Source of the DNA: Microbacterium sp. AG238
GTDB taxonomy: Bacteria; Actinomycetota; Actinomycetes; Actinomycetales; Microbacteriaceae
Reading direction: 5' to 3'
Assembly: GCF_003610405.1 (NCBI RefSeq)
Contig: NZ_RAQC01000002.1
Span: 558,001-622,000 of the forward strand
DNA: 64,000 nucleotides
Position 1 is the stretch's first letter. Each line of letters opens with the position of its first letter. A program made the position numbers and the translations under genes. Shown here in pieces: positions 33,481 to 42,079 of this stretch. Below the pieces are notes generated by a model. The model was not told the origin of the DNA, did not search any database, and saw nothing but the letters and a program-made list of their open reading frames with translations.

Positions 33481-34455
33481 TCAGCGACGCGCGGCGTAGT
33501 GCTCCGCGAGCCGTGACAGTCCCTCGTCGATCGAGACGGTCGGCGCCCACTGCAGATCACGACGGATCTCGGTCTGATCGAACCAGTGCGCGGTCGAGAG
33601 CTGTTCGGCGAGGAACCGGGTCATCGGCGGCTCGTCGGCGCCGGGACGGACGTCCCACACTTTCTCGACGGCGGCTCCGGCAGCACGGGCCACGGCGGCC
33701 GGCAGGCGCAGCTTCGGCTCGGGGGCGCCCGCAGCCAGGCAGATGCCCGCCATGAGGTCGCCGACGGGTCGCGGTTCGCCGTTCGTGAGGACGTAGGCGC
33801 GGCCGCCGACGGCATCCGCTCGGTGCAACGCCGCGACGATGCCCGACGCGGCGTTGTCGACGTAGGTGGTGTCGATCAGGGCGGTGCCGCCGTTGAGGAG
33901 GGGCAGTGTGCGCCGTCGGGCGCGAGCCACGATGCGCTCGATGAGCTGCGGGTCGCCCGGACCCCACACCAAGTGCGGCCGAACGGCGACGACGCGCATC
34001 GCCTCGGTGTCTCGGCCGAGGGCGATCAGTTCGGCCTCGGCCTTCGTGCGGGCGTACTCGCCGCGCGCCCGGACCGGATCGGCCGGATCGGCTGCGGCGC
34101 CGGCCAGGGCGGAGCCGGCGTGGGCGACCGAGGGGGATGAGACCTGGACGAAGCGCGACACCCCGGCTGCCGCGGCGGCATCGAGCAGGGTCGTCGTGCC
34201 GCCGACGTTGACGTTGTAGAACTCGCGTCGGTCGCCGGCGAGCGACACCTTCGCGGCGAGGTGGACGACGGCTTCCACACCGGCGACGGCCTCCGTCACG
34301 GTCGCCGCGTCGGTGACCGAGCCGCGGATGTCGCGTGCTCCCGCGATGCCCGAGGGTCGGCGCTGCAGCGTGCGCACGTCATGCCCGGCGGCGATGAGAT
34401 CGGCCACGACCGCGCGGCCGAGGAATCCGGATGCCCCGGTGGCCAGGACGATCAC
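33481..34455 (-). CDS. oleD: NAD(P)-dependent epimerase-like reductase, OleD
   Basis: A 324-residue short-chain dehydrogenase of the extended (epimerase) type. GTG 34455 overlaps the OleBC stop (GTGA), deciding the start. The N-terminal Rossmann motif is TGASGFLGRAV, followed by VHLAAKVS, the catalytic Tyr-Lys in YARTKAE and RPHLVWGPGD. In olefin biosynthesis OleD reduces the 2-alkyl-3-ketoacid made by OleA to the 2-alkyl-3-hydroxyacid with NADPH. The gene order oleA-oleBC-oleD supports this. Confidence 0.88.
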   Translation of the reverse strand: MIVLATGASGFLGRAVVADLIAAGHDVRTLQRRPSGIAGARDIRGSVTDAATVTEAVAGVEAVVHLAAKVSLAGDRREFYNVNVGGTTTLLDAAAAAGVSRFVQVSSPSVAHAGSALAGAAADPADPVRARGEYARTKAEAELIALGRDTEAMRVVAVRPHLVWGPGDPQLIERIVARARRRTLPLLNGGTALIDTTYVDNAASGIVAALHRADAVGGRAYVLTNGEPRPVGDLMAGICLAAGAPEPKLRLPAAVARAAGAAVEKVWDVRPGADEPPMTRFLAEQLSTAHWFDQTEIRRDLQWAPTVSIDEGLSRLAEHYAARR

Positions 34456-37130
34456 GGTGCGCTCGGCTTCTCGCCGGCGAGCACCCGCTCGGCCCAGGCC
34501 GCCAGACGCGATCGGTCGATCTTCGAGTTGTGCCGGATGTCGGTGGGCAGCGCCGGGACGACGAGGGCGGCGGCGACGGGAGCATCGGATGCCGCGCGAA
34601 TGCGTTCGGCCAGTGCCGATGGCGCGAGGCCGGGCCGGCGCGCGCCCGACGTGGTCTCGACGACCGCGACGCATACCTGACGGCCTCGGGGTCCGACACC
34701 GACGACCGCCGCGCGGCGGACGTCGTCGAGCTTCTCGATCTGCTGCTCGGGGCCGACGGGGGTGACTGGGCTCTCGTTCGTGACGATGACGTGGGGGAGT
34801 CGTCCCTCGACCCACAACCGGCCGTCGGCGTCGAGGTGTCCGACGTCGCCGGTGCGGTGCCAGCGCCCGGGGTGAGAGGCGGTGTCGCGCACGGCGTCGC
34901 GATCGGTCGCCCACAGGCGGTGATAGCCGCGCTTGAGGTGCGGGGCCGAAACCACGATCTCGCCGGTGACGTGGGGCGCGTCCGAAAGGTCTCCGGTTGC
35001 ACGACCGTCGGCGTCGAGAGCGGAGATGCGTACCGTTCCCGTGCCGATCGGCGTACCGACGCACACCCCCGCATCGGGCGACTGCTGTGCGCGCTCGAGC
35101 TCGTCGAGGGTGACGTCCGTGACGAGCAGGCACTCGGTCATGCCGTAAGGAGTATGCGCTTCCGCCTCGGGCATCAACTCCTGCGCCCGGCGCAGGAGGT
35201 CGATGCTCACCGGCGCCCCGGTCGACAGGAACGTCCGCACCTGTGCGAGTGCCGCGCGGTCGTCGGCAGTGAGGGCACCGGCGGTCGCGCAGACGTTGGC
35301 GACGGCCGCCGGCGAGAGGAACACGATGCGGGCACGCGAGGCGCGGACCGCTTCGGCGACCGCCGTCGCGGTGAGGGTACGTGGTGCGGACACATCCATG
35401 CGCGGTGTCGCCGATCGCGTGCCGAGCGCGGGACCGAGCAGGGCGAAGGGGGCGAAGCCCGTCACCAGTCCGATGTCGGGGGTCACATCGAAGTGCGCAC
35501 CGAGGGCGTCGCGGAGAGCGGCGAGCTGGGCGTGCGTGTATACGACGCCCTTCGCGGGTCCGGTCGAACCCGAGGTGAAGAGGATCGCCGCATCAGCGTC
35601 TGCGGACGGCGGCGCCGGCACCGCGCTGCGAGCACCGGACGCCGCGATCTCGGCGAGCGAGGCTTCGACGCCGAGCGCGCGCGCCGCGGGGGCCGGCAGG
35701 TTCGGAGCCGAGATGCGTCGGCCCGGCCAGCCGAGTGCCCGCGCCGCGGCGAGGCCGGCCCGCTCGCCGATGACGAACGCCGGCTCGGTGCCGCGGACGG
35801 CGCGCGAGAGCCCGCGGATGCCCAGTCCGCGGTCTGCGACGACCACGACAGCGCCGATGCGCAGACACGCGTAGAGCACGGCGGTCAGCGTCGGTCCGGG
35901 CTGCACCAGCAGCGAGACGCGGTCACCGCGTCGGATACCGAACGATGCGAACCCCGCGGCGAGCTCGTCGACACGCTGCGCGAGCTCACGCCAGCTGACA
36001 TCCAGCGGTTCGCCGCCGACTCGGCGCGTGAGATCGACCACGGCGGTGTCGTCGTCGTCCCGCCTGTCGGCGAGCCGCTGCCAGATCGGCACGAACGCCT
36101 GCGCGTCGCTCGCGTCGGCATCCTCGACCGCGGGAGATGCGCCGCGGTCGACGGCGCCCTCGGTTTCACCTGCGTCGGCGGACGAGAGCCCGGCGTCGTC
36201 GAGCCAGTCGAGCAGGATGTCGGCGTACGGCCGTTCCTCAGCGAGCATGTGGCCGGCACCTTCGAAACGGTGCACATCGGCGTGAGGCAGACGGCGCGCG
36301 AGGTCGTCGAGATGGTGCTCGCCGAACACCGGGTCGCGCGGTCCGCGCAGCAGCAGCGCGGGCACCGTCAGATCGACCAGACCTCCGGCCAGCTCATCGA
36401 GCGCCGGCGTGCTCGGATGTTCGGGGGTCGCCGGGATGTCTGCGACGAACGCACCGATGCCGCGCCGCAGCTCGCTCGACGCGTAGGGCGCGCGATACGC
36501 GGCTCGAACCTCGGGAGCGAGTGGCGGATCGGCCAACGCCAGGGTCGTGTCGAGGAACGCGGTCGTCTTGACCGTGGTCGTGGCCAGCAGCGACCGGGCG
36601 CCTGCGACTCGCAGAGCGGAAGGAAGCGGCATCCCCGCGGGGTGATGGACGGCGGTGTTGAGCACGGCGACGGCGTCGACACGGTCGCGGTGACGAACGG
36701 CCCACCCCAACGAGATCGGCCCGCCCCAGTCGTGGCCGAGGGTGACGAGCGTGCCGGCGATGTCCAGGTCGTCGATGAGCGCGCCGAGGTCGTCGATGCG
36801 CTGCGGCAGTCCTCGCGTCAGCGTCGTGCGCTCGGAATAGCCCATCTCGAGCTGATCGACCGCGACGACGCGCCACGCCGGACCCCCGGCACGCGCGCGC
36901 TCCAACGAGGTCGCGACGAGGGCGCGCCACAGGTACGACCAGGTCGGATTGCCGTGCACCGCGACGATCGTCCCGACGGGAGGGATGCCCTCGCGCTCGA
37001 GAACCGGCGCGGTGTCGAGCAGGTGCCACCGGCGCTGCGCGCCGGCGTCGGCTCCGACACCGGCGACGACGCGCGTCGTCGACACGCCGCTCTCGATTCC
37101 GGGGAGTCCGCGCGGCACGGCGGGGGTCAC
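34452..37130 (-). CDS. oleBC: OleBC fusion: beta-lactone decarboxylase plus beta-lactone synthetase
   Basis: An 892-residue fusion from GTG 37130, which overlaps the oleA stop by 4 nt. Residues about 50-305 are an alpha/beta-hydrolase of the haloalkane-dehalogenase type (OleB): oxyanion motif VHGNPTW, nucleophile Asp134 in LGHDWGG, and His294 in GAGHM. After a 50-residue acidic linker, residues about 350-892 are an AMP-forming ligase (OleC): FTSGSTGPAKG at 519-529, YGMTE, and HRTGDVGHLDADGR. OleC closes the 3-hydroxyacid to a beta-lactone using ATP; OleB decarboxylates it to a cis-alkene. The fusion is the form known in actinobacteria such as Micrococcus luteus. Confidence 0.9.
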   Translation of the reverse strand: MTPAVPRGLPGIESGVSTTRVVAGVGADAGAQRRWHLLDTAPVLEREGIPPVGTIVAVHGNPTWSYLWRALVATSLERARAGGPAWRVVAVDQLEMGYSERTTLTRGLPQRIDDLGALIDDLDIAGTLVTLGHDWGGPISLGWAVRHRDRVDAVAVLNTAVHHPAGMPLPSALRVAGARSLLATTTVKTTAFLDTTLALADPPLAPEVRAAYRAPYASSELRRGIGAFVADIPATPEHPSTPALDELAGGLVDLTVPALLLRGPRDPVFGEHHLDDLARRLPHADVHRFEGAGHMLAEERPYADILLDWLDDAGLSSADAGETEGAVDRGASPAVEDADASDAQAFVPIWQRLADRRDDDDTAVVDLTRRVGGEPLDVSWRELAQRVDELAAGFASFGIRRGDRVSLLVQPGPTLTAVLYACLRIGAVVVVADRGLGIRGLSRAVRGTEPAFVIGERAGLAAARALGWPGRRISAPNLPAPAARALGVEASLAEIAASGARSAVPAPPSADADAAILFTSGSTGPAKGVVYTHAQLAALRDALGAHFDVTPDIGLVTGFAPFALLGPALGTRSATPRMDVSAPRTLTATAVAEAVRASRARIVFLSPAAVANVCATAGALTADDRAALAQVRTFLSTGAPVSIDLLRRAQELMPEAEAHTPYGMTECLLVTDVTLDELERAQQSPDAGVCVGTPIGTGTVRISALDADGRATGDLSDAPHVTGEIVVSAPHLKRGYHRLWATDRDAVRDTASHPGRWHRTGDVGHLDADGRLWVEGRLPHVIVTNESPVTPVGPEQQIEKLDDVRRAAVVGVGPRGRQVCVAVVETTSGARRPGLAPSALAERIRAASDAPVAAALVVPALPTDIRHNSKIDRSRLAAWAERVLAGEKPSAP

Positions 37131-38149
37131 CACGCGAGCTCCAGCATGCTCGTGTTCAGACCCGAGCCGACACCCATGAGCAGCACCCGGTCGCCGTGCT
37201 GCAACGTCGCCTTCTCCGCGTCGAGTGTGATGGGGATCGAGGCCGGCCCCACGTTGCCCAGATGGGGGTAGGTCACCGGCACGCGACGGCGATCGAGGCC
37301 GACGGCCTTCACGATCGCGTTGGTGTGCACCGACGAGACCTGGTGCGTGACGTAGCGGTCGACCGTCGACCACGAGAAGGTCGACTGTGCTTCCTTCCAC
37401 GCGTCGACCACGAGGGCCAGTCCGCCCTTGAGGAGGGCCTTGGCATCGGTGAACATCCCGTCGACGCTCCCGACGCACAGCTCGTGGAACTGCGTCGCGG
37501 CGCGCGTCACGCCGCCGACGATGCGATGGCCGCCGGGGTTCGCGCTCGCGCGCCCCAGCACCGCGGCAGCGGCGCCGGAACCGAGCGTCAGCGAGGCGAA
37601 CTCGCTCATGAAGCCTTCGCGGTCGAGACCGCCGCGGTTGAGGCGCTCGACGGTGTTCACCTGGATCTCATCGGCATCCTCGCCGTTGACGATGATGGCG
37701 TAGTCGATCTGGCCCGACTGGATCATGCCCGAGGCGAGGCTCATGCCGTTGATGAAACCGAGGCAGGCGTTGGCGACGTCGAAGTTGATGGCCGAGGTCG
37801 GCAGCCCGAGCCCGTGATGCAGGCGAACGGCGACGGAGGGCTCGAGGTGCTTGCGCGACACCGAGGTGTTGATGAGCAGGCCGATCTGGTCGGGGCGCAC
37901 GCCGGCCTCGTCGAGTGCCCGGCGCCCTGCCCGGATCGTCGCGTCGTCCGACGACTCGCCCGCCGCCCAGTTTCGTCGCTCGTTCACTCCCGCGACGCGG
38001 CGCAGCAGGCCGGGCTTGAGCTTGAGCTCACGCAGCACGCCCGACAATCGTTCCTCGATCGCGTCGGATGAGGTGACGCGAGAGGGGAGGACACTCGCGA
38101 CCGAGAGGAGGGCGACGTCGTCGTAACGAGTGGTGGCGTTTCCGTGCAA
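37127..38149 (-). CDS. oleA: OleA thiolase-like condensing enzyme
   Basis: A 340-residue thiolase-superfamily (KAS III-like) enzyme joining two acyl-CoAs head to head to a 2-alkyl-3-ketoacid. The start is an unusual TTG at 38149: it gives M-HGNATTRYDDVALLSV, which matches known OleA N-termini, and CGGGAG lies seven bases upstream. The active-site Cys is in ANACLGFINGM, with His in YVTHQVSSVH and Asn in PHLGNVGPAS. It is the first gene of the tightly coupled ole operon. Confidence 0.9.
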   Translation of the reverse strand: MHGNATTRYDDVALLSVASVLPSRVTSSDAIEERLSGVLRELKLKPGLLRRVAGVNERRNWAAGESSDDATIRAGRRALDEAGVRPDQIGLLINTSVSRKHLEPSVAVRLHHGLGLPTSAINFDVANACLGFINGMSLASGMIQSGQIDYAIIVNGEDADEIQVNTVERLNRGGLDREGFMSEFASLTLGSGAAAAVLGRASANPGGHRIVGGVTRAATQFHELCVGSVDGMFTDAKALLKGGLALVVDAWKEAQSTFSWSTVDRYVTHQVSSVHTNAIVKAVGLDRRRVPVTYPHLGNVGPASIPITLDAEKATLQHGDRVLLMGVGSGLNTSMLELAW

Positions 38150-38273
38150 TGCGACTCCCGCGGTGTCTCCGGTGGCCAGCGGCTTCTGCCTCCGACCCGC
38201 GCTCGAGGCGCATCCGGGCATCCGTCGATTTTACGTCTCGACTCATGCGGTCGGCTGCATGCGGAACGCTGTG

Positions 38274-38702
38274 CTACCGCGACGCCCCCGTCGGGATGTC
38301 CGGCATGCGAAGGACGCGAGGATGCTGGAGCGTGCGTTGGAAGGCCCGGATCAGGTCGACGGTGACATCCAGTTCGAGGGCCATCGCATCCACGTGACCG
38401 TCGTGGATGCTCTCGGCGCGCGCATAGTCGTCGACCGGCACCAGCACCCGTGCCGCCCATTCGTCGGCTCTCACCTCTTGCCGTTCGGCGTGGTGCGGAT
38501 CGCGGAGTGGTACGTCACCGTAGACGGCGTGGGCGCACTCGTGCGCCAGCACCGACCGGTGGAGGCGGCGGGCCATCCCCGGACGGAGCCGGACGATGCG
38601 GAGCCCGTGCTCGTACTCGCCGTCGCGGTCGGGTGGCAGATCGGTGATGCTCAGGCTGACGCCGAGAACATCGAGTGTGTCGAGAAGCTCGTCATCCGTC
38701 AC
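38274..38702 (-). CDS. ImmA/IrrE-family metallopeptidase
   Basis: A 142-residue M78 peptidase with HECAH zinc-binding motif (LAHECAHAVYGD) and a downstream EVRADEWAARVLVP that supplies the third ligand. GTG 38702 is chosen because GGAGGGG stands six bases upstream; it overlaps the XRE gene stop by 11 nt. Members of this family cleave partner XRE-type repressors under stress or induction, and the coupled upstream XRE regulator is the obvious substrate. Confidence 0.8.
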   Translation of the reverse strand: MTDDELLDTLDVLGVSLSITDLPPDRDGEYEHGLRIVRLRPGMARRLHRSVLAHECAHAVYGDVPLRDPHHAERQEVRADEWAARVLVPVDDYARAESIHDGHVDAMALELDVTVDLIRAFQRTLQHPRVLRMPDIPTGASR

Positions 38703-39057
38703 CGTGATCCCCTCCGCGGTCATGCGGTGGCGCTTTGGCCACCGCCCGCTCAGTATCGCGTGAGGGTCCGACATCGATGCGAGGGATGTGGGACCGGTCG
38801 CGGGGGCGGCGGGACCGCTGGCCCGGCATGACGACGACATCGACGAGGGGGATGCCGACGGCGCGGCAAACGGCGTCGAGCTGGTCGATCGTGAAGACCT
38901 TCTTCGCCGCGAGGACACGCGACAGCTGCGAGGCCGACATGCCCGCTTGTAGGGCGATGTCGGTCTGACGCAGCCCGCGCCGCGCGATCTCGCCGGCGAG
39001 CACATTCGCGACGTGAAGGCTGAGTGGGCCGGGTTCCGGTGTTCTTCCTGTGGGCAC
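38692..39057 (-). CDS. XRE-family regulator, copy A
   Basis: A 121-residue helix-turn-helix protein starting at GTG 39057, within a GGCACGTGCC palindrome. The HTH is LRQTDIALQAGMSASQLSRVL, followed by the cI-like KKVFTIDQLDAVCRAVGIPL. A variable Arg/His-rich tail runs into the ImmA/IrrE gene. It is closely related to copy B just upstream (39107-39445), so the pair is a recent tandem duplication. Presumably it represses its own operon. Confidence 0.78.
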   Translation of the reverse strand: MPTGRTPEPGPLSLHVANVLAGEIARRGLRQTDIALQAGMSASQLSRVLAAKKVFTIDQLDAVCRAVGIPLVDVVVMPGQRSRRPRDRSHIPRIDVGPSRDTERAVAKAPPHDRGGDHGDG

Positions 39058-39106
39058 GTGCCCAAGTTTGGCCGAGTTGCCGCCGTTCCGCCGCCCCGTC
39101 CCCAGA

Positions 39107-39445
39107 TCAGGCGGATGGCGACTCGGCCACCGCGCGACGGGGTCGGCTCGCAACACCCACGTCATTGCGCGAGATGTCGATGGGGCCGGGGCCGCGGCTC
39201 CGCCGCTGGCCGGGGATCACCACGACGTCTGCGATGCGGATGCCGACGGCACGGCACACCGCGTCGAGCTGGTCGATCGTGAAGACCTTCTTGGCGCCGA
39301 GGACGCGCGACAACTGTGAGACCGACATGCCCGCCTGCGCTGCGATGTCGGTCTGACGCAGTCCGCGCCGCGCGATCTCGCTGGCGAGCACCTCGGCGAC
39401 ATGACGACTGAGTGGGCCGGGTTCCGGTCTCTTTCCTGTGGGCAC
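39107..39445 (-). CDS. XRE-family regulator, copy B
   Basis: A 112-residue paralogue of copy A, nearly identical over PEPGPLSRHVAEVLASEIAR, the HTH (LRQTDIAAQAGMSVSQLSRVL) and KKVFTIDQLDAVCRAVGI, but with a different C-terminal tail. The start is GTG 39445, again inside a GGCACGTGCC palindrome. It lies divergent from a third regulator at 39502, with two TGCCATRTRGCA-type palindromes between. Confidence 0.78.
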   Translation of the reverse strand: MPTGKRPEPGPLSRHVAEVLASEIARRGLRQTDIAAQAGMSVSQLSRVLGAKKVFTIDQLDAVCRAVGIRIADVVVIPGQRRSRGPGPIDISRNDVGVASRPRRAVAESPSA

Positions 39446-39468
39446 GTGCCAAGTTTGGCGGAACAATT

Positions 39469-39509
39469 GCCATGTAGCAAGAGTGTCAATCGTGTTGCCA
39501 TATGGCAGA
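39469..39509 (+). promoter_or_regulatory. Paired palindromic operators in a divergent regulator promoter
   Basis: TGCCATGTAGCA (39469) and the perfect palindrome TGCCATATGGCA (about 39497-39508) share one consensus and lie 28 bp apart between two divergent XRE genes. The second covers the ATG of the plus-strand gene. They are the likely operators for one or both regulators. Confidence 0.55.
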
Positions 39510-39771
39510 CGGCTTGCTAAGTACCCGCGTGGCCCGCTCCATCCGCGCGGTCCTCGCGGACGAGCGGTTGACACAGGAATGGCTTGCCGAGGCGAGCGGC
39601 ATCCCGATGCGCACGCTCGCTCGTCGCTTGCACGTGCGGCGCCCGTCGGCGATGTCGATCGAAGAGCTGGCGCGGATCTCGGCGGCACTCGAGGTCGATA
39701 TGACGGACCTGCTCGACGACAGCCGCCTGACGACCCGCCGGGTGGGATCCCGCGCTCAGCCGCCGACCTGA
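39502..39771 (+). CDS. XRE-family regulator, divergent
   Basis: An 89-residue HTH protein (LTQEWLAEASGIPMRTLARRL, then MSIEELARISAALEVDMTDLL). It is divergent from copy B and its ATG lies within the TGCCATATGGCA palindrome, so expression is probably blocked by binding there. No upstream ribosome binding site is possible if the operator is also the start, suggesting a leaderless transcript. Confidence 0.72.
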   Translation: MADGLLSTRVARSIRAVLADERLTQEWLAEASGIPMRTLARRLHVRRPSAMSIEELARISAALEVDMTDLLDDSRLTTRRVGSRAQPPT

Positions 39772-39795
39772 AGCCCAGTCTCGGACCCGAGCCGA

Positions 39796-40332
39796 TCAGG
39801 GCATCGGGCTGAGGAAGGCCTCGCCGTCGATCGTCTTGCGGCGGCCCGAGTCGCGATCGGCGGGCTTGCCGCCCACGTAGAGCCACCCGAGCAGTTCTTC
39901 GCGTTTGCCGAGCTTGTGGGCTTTCGCGACGGCCTTCGATCGTGTGGCACCTCCTGTGCGCCAGAAGACGCCCCACCCGGCCTCGTCGAGCAGCAGGCTC
40001 AGGAGGTGTGCGACACCGGATGCCACGGCCTCCTGCTCCCAGCGCGGCACCTTGCTCTTCTTGCTGTAGCTCGCCACGACGGCGATGAGGAGGGGCGCTC
40101 GCATCGGTTTCGTCGAGACCCCCCGCTTGCCCTCGGCCTTGTTCAACGCGCGGCCCAGCCGGGTGCGACCATCGCCACGGATCTCGATGAGCCGCCACGG
40201 GCGCAACGACGAATGATCGGCGACGCGCCCCGCGGCTGACACCAGCCGCACGAGCTCGTCATGGCTGGGCGCCTCGTCGGTGACCTTCGACCACGACCGG
40301 CGCGCGCCGGCGGCCTCGAAGGCTCCGGTCAC
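39796..40332 (-). CDS. Nitroreductase-family protein
   Basis: A 178-residue FMN-dependent nitroreductase-like enzyme. GTG 40332 overlaps the msrB stop by 3 nt. The family pattern is RPWRLIEIRG in the first half, then AVASGVAHLLSLLLDEAGWGVFWRTG and the final GWLYVGGKPA before the RKTIDGEAFL tail. It is on the short side of the family. Substrate unknown; coupling with msrB suggests a redox-stress role. Confidence 0.8.
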   Translation of the reverse strand: MTGAFEAAGARRSWSKVTDEAPSHDELVRLVSAAGRVADHSSLRPWRLIEIRGDGRTRLGRALNKAEGKRGVSTKPMRAPLLIAVVASYSKKSKVPRWEQEAVASGVAHLLSLLLDEAGWGVFWRTGGATRSKAVAKAHKLGKREELLGWLYVGGKPADRDSGRRKTIDGEAFLSPMP

Positions 40333-40736
40333 TTCTCCTGCTCGGGCGTGAACGACAGCGACAGCGAGTTCATGCAGTAGCGGTCGCCGGTAGGGGTGCC
40401 GAAGCCGTCGGGGAAGACGTGGCCCAGGTGCGAACCGCAATTGGCGCAGCGCACCTCCGTGCGCACCATCCCGTGCGAGCGGTCTTCGATGAGCTCGACC
40501 GCCTCGGGGCGCACCGACTCGTAGAAGCTCGGCCAGCCGCAGTGCGAGTCGAACTTGGTTCCGCTCTGGAACAGCTCGGCGCCGCAGGCGGCGCAGGTGT
40601 ACAAGCCCGCGCGGCTCTCGTCGAGCAGCTCACCTGTCCAGGCGCGCTCGGTGCCCGCCTGGCGCAGCACCGCGTACTGCTCGGGGCTGAGCTCCTCGCG
40701 CCACTGCTCGTCGGTCTTGTTCACGGAATACGTCAT
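40329..40736 (-). CDS. msrB: Peptide-methionine (R)-S-oxide reductase MsrB
   Basis: A 135-residue MsrB. Zinc is held by two CxxC pairs (CAAC, CANC). The catalytic Cys lies near the end (DRYCMNS), and the signature GWPSFYE and GHVFPDGFG are present. It reduces methionine-R-sulfoxide in proteins with thioredoxin. A complete, normal-length family member. Confidence 0.95.
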   Translation of the reverse strand: MTYSVNKTDEQWREELSPEQYAVLRQAGTERAWTGELLDESRAGLYTCAACGAELFQSGTKFDSHCGWPSFYESVRPEAVELIEDRSHGMVRTEVRCANCGSHLGHVFPDGFGTPTGDRYCMNSLSLSFTPEQEK

Positions 40737-40802
40737 GTCTGCTCCTTCGCCTCGTCCTATTCAACTCGACGTTGCGGGTCGATGTTCCCGGAGAATGTCC
40801 TC

Positions 40803-41798
40803 ATGTCCGACGAGTTAGCCGCCGTGATCGAGCGATACCGGCGTTTCGCCCGAGACGAGGCCCCCGGGCGCTCCGACCTGTACGCCGCCTGGGCGCGGCG
40901 TGTCGTCGACGACACGGCTCTCCAGGAGGTCCTCTCCCGGCTGCCGGCGAACCGTCGTCAGCCGCCGCTCGTGTTCGCGGTGTGCCGGCTGCTCGGCTCG
41001 GGTGATGTGGCCGCCGAGTCGTGGGCGGCGTGGGTGCTCGAGAACGCTGACGCTGTCGTCGCCGAGAGCCTTGCCCGCTCGGTGCAGACGAACGAGCCCT
41101 TGCGGTGCGCGGTGCTTCTTCCGACGCTGTCGCGTATCGAAGGTCCGATCGCGCTGCTGGAGGTGGGGGCGAGCGCGGGGCTGTGCCTGTATCCCGACCG
41201 CTACTCGTACCGCTACGTCGGTGCCGACGGCGAGGTGCGGCTCGATCCGGCGGCGGGAACCTCGGAGGTGGAGCTCGTCACCGAGGTCGTGGGGGAGCGG
41301 ATGCCGCAGGTGCGGCATCCCGAGATCGTCTGGCGTGCCGGCATCGATCTCGCGCCGCTCGACGTGCGCGACCGCAGCGACGTCGACTGGCTCGCGCGTC
41401 TGGTCTGGCCCGGGGAGGACGGTCGTGCCGAACGCATCCGGGCCGCGGCCGCGGTCGCGGCATCCGAACCGCCGCTGATGTTCGCCGGGGACGCCCTCGA
41501 TCTGCTCCCGGAGGTCGCGGCCCTCGCGCCGGCCGAAGCGACGTTGGTGGTCACGACACCCGGCGTGCTCGTGCACATCCCGCGCGAGCGCCGCGCCCCG
41601 GTGATCGAGCGCGCGCGTGGGCTCGGCCGGTGGCTCACGATCGACGACCCGGCCACCCACGAGGGGTGGTCCGCGGCCGTGCCGACCGGTTGGCCGGGCG
41701 GCTTCGCCGTCGCCCTCGACGGCGAGATCGACGCCGCGGCCGACCCGCTCGGCCGGTGGTGGGAGTGGCGTCCGGGCTCCGGGCGTCCGTCGTCGTAG
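40803..41798 (+). CDS. DUF2332 family protein
   Basis: A 331-residue protein of the DUF2332 family, with the ALLEVGASAGLCLYPDRYSY motif, then DLAPLDVRD and a late VVTTPGVLVHIPRERR. The GASAGL loop recalls SAM-dependent methyltransferases, but catalytic function is not known. ATG 40803 is preceded by GGAGAATG. It is followed closely by DUF3263. Confidence 0.8.
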   Translation: MSDELAAVIERYRRFARDEAPGRSDLYAAWARRVVDDTALQEVLSRLPANRRQPPLVFAVCRLLGSGDVAAESWAAWVLENADAVVAESLARSVQTNEPLRCAVLLPTLSRIEGPIALLEVGASAGLCLYPDRYSYRYVGADGEVRLDPAAGTSEVELVTEVVGERMPQVRHPEIVWRAGIDLAPLDVRDRSDVDWLARLVWPGEDGRAERIRAAAAVAASEPPLMFAGDALDLLPEVAALAPAEATLVVTTPGVLVHIPRERRAPVIERARGLGRWLTIDDPATHEGWSAAVPTGWPGGFAVALDGEIDAAADPLGRWWEWRPGSGRPSS

Positions 41799-41807
41799 CG
41801 TTGACAC

Positions 41808-42050
41808 GTGGCCCTGTCTGATCGCGACCGTTCGCTCCTCGACTTCGAGGCACGTTGGGGAGCCCACAGCGGGGAGAAGGAAGAGGCCGTGCGCGAGGAG
41901 CTCTCGCTGAGTCCCGCACGCTACTACCAGCTGCTCGGGCGCGTCATCGACTCGCCCGACGCGGTCTCGCACGACCCGTTGCTCGTGCACCGGCTGCGGC
42001 GTATGCGGGCGGCGGCCGAGCGCTCACGCGCCGACCGCGCGGCCATGTGA
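41808..42050 (+). CDS. DUF3263 family protein
   Basis: An 80-residue protein, the full DUF3263 length: LSDRDRSLLDFEARWGAHSG, then REELSLSPARYYQLLGRVID and a basic tail. It is an actinobacteria-specific HTH-like protein of unknown function, usually next to a LytR_C protein as here. Confidence 0.85.
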   Translation: MALSDRDRSLLDFEARWGAHSGEKEEAVREELSLSPARYYQLLGRVIDSPDAVSHDPLLVHRLRRMRAAAERSRADRAAM

Positions 42051-42079
42051 CGCGGAGCTTCGGCAGATAGCATTCCTCC

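Noticed and set aside
35090..37271. Long plus-strand open frame opposite oleBC
   Set aside because: Composition is a shadow of the high-GC minus-strand gene, and it has no motif.
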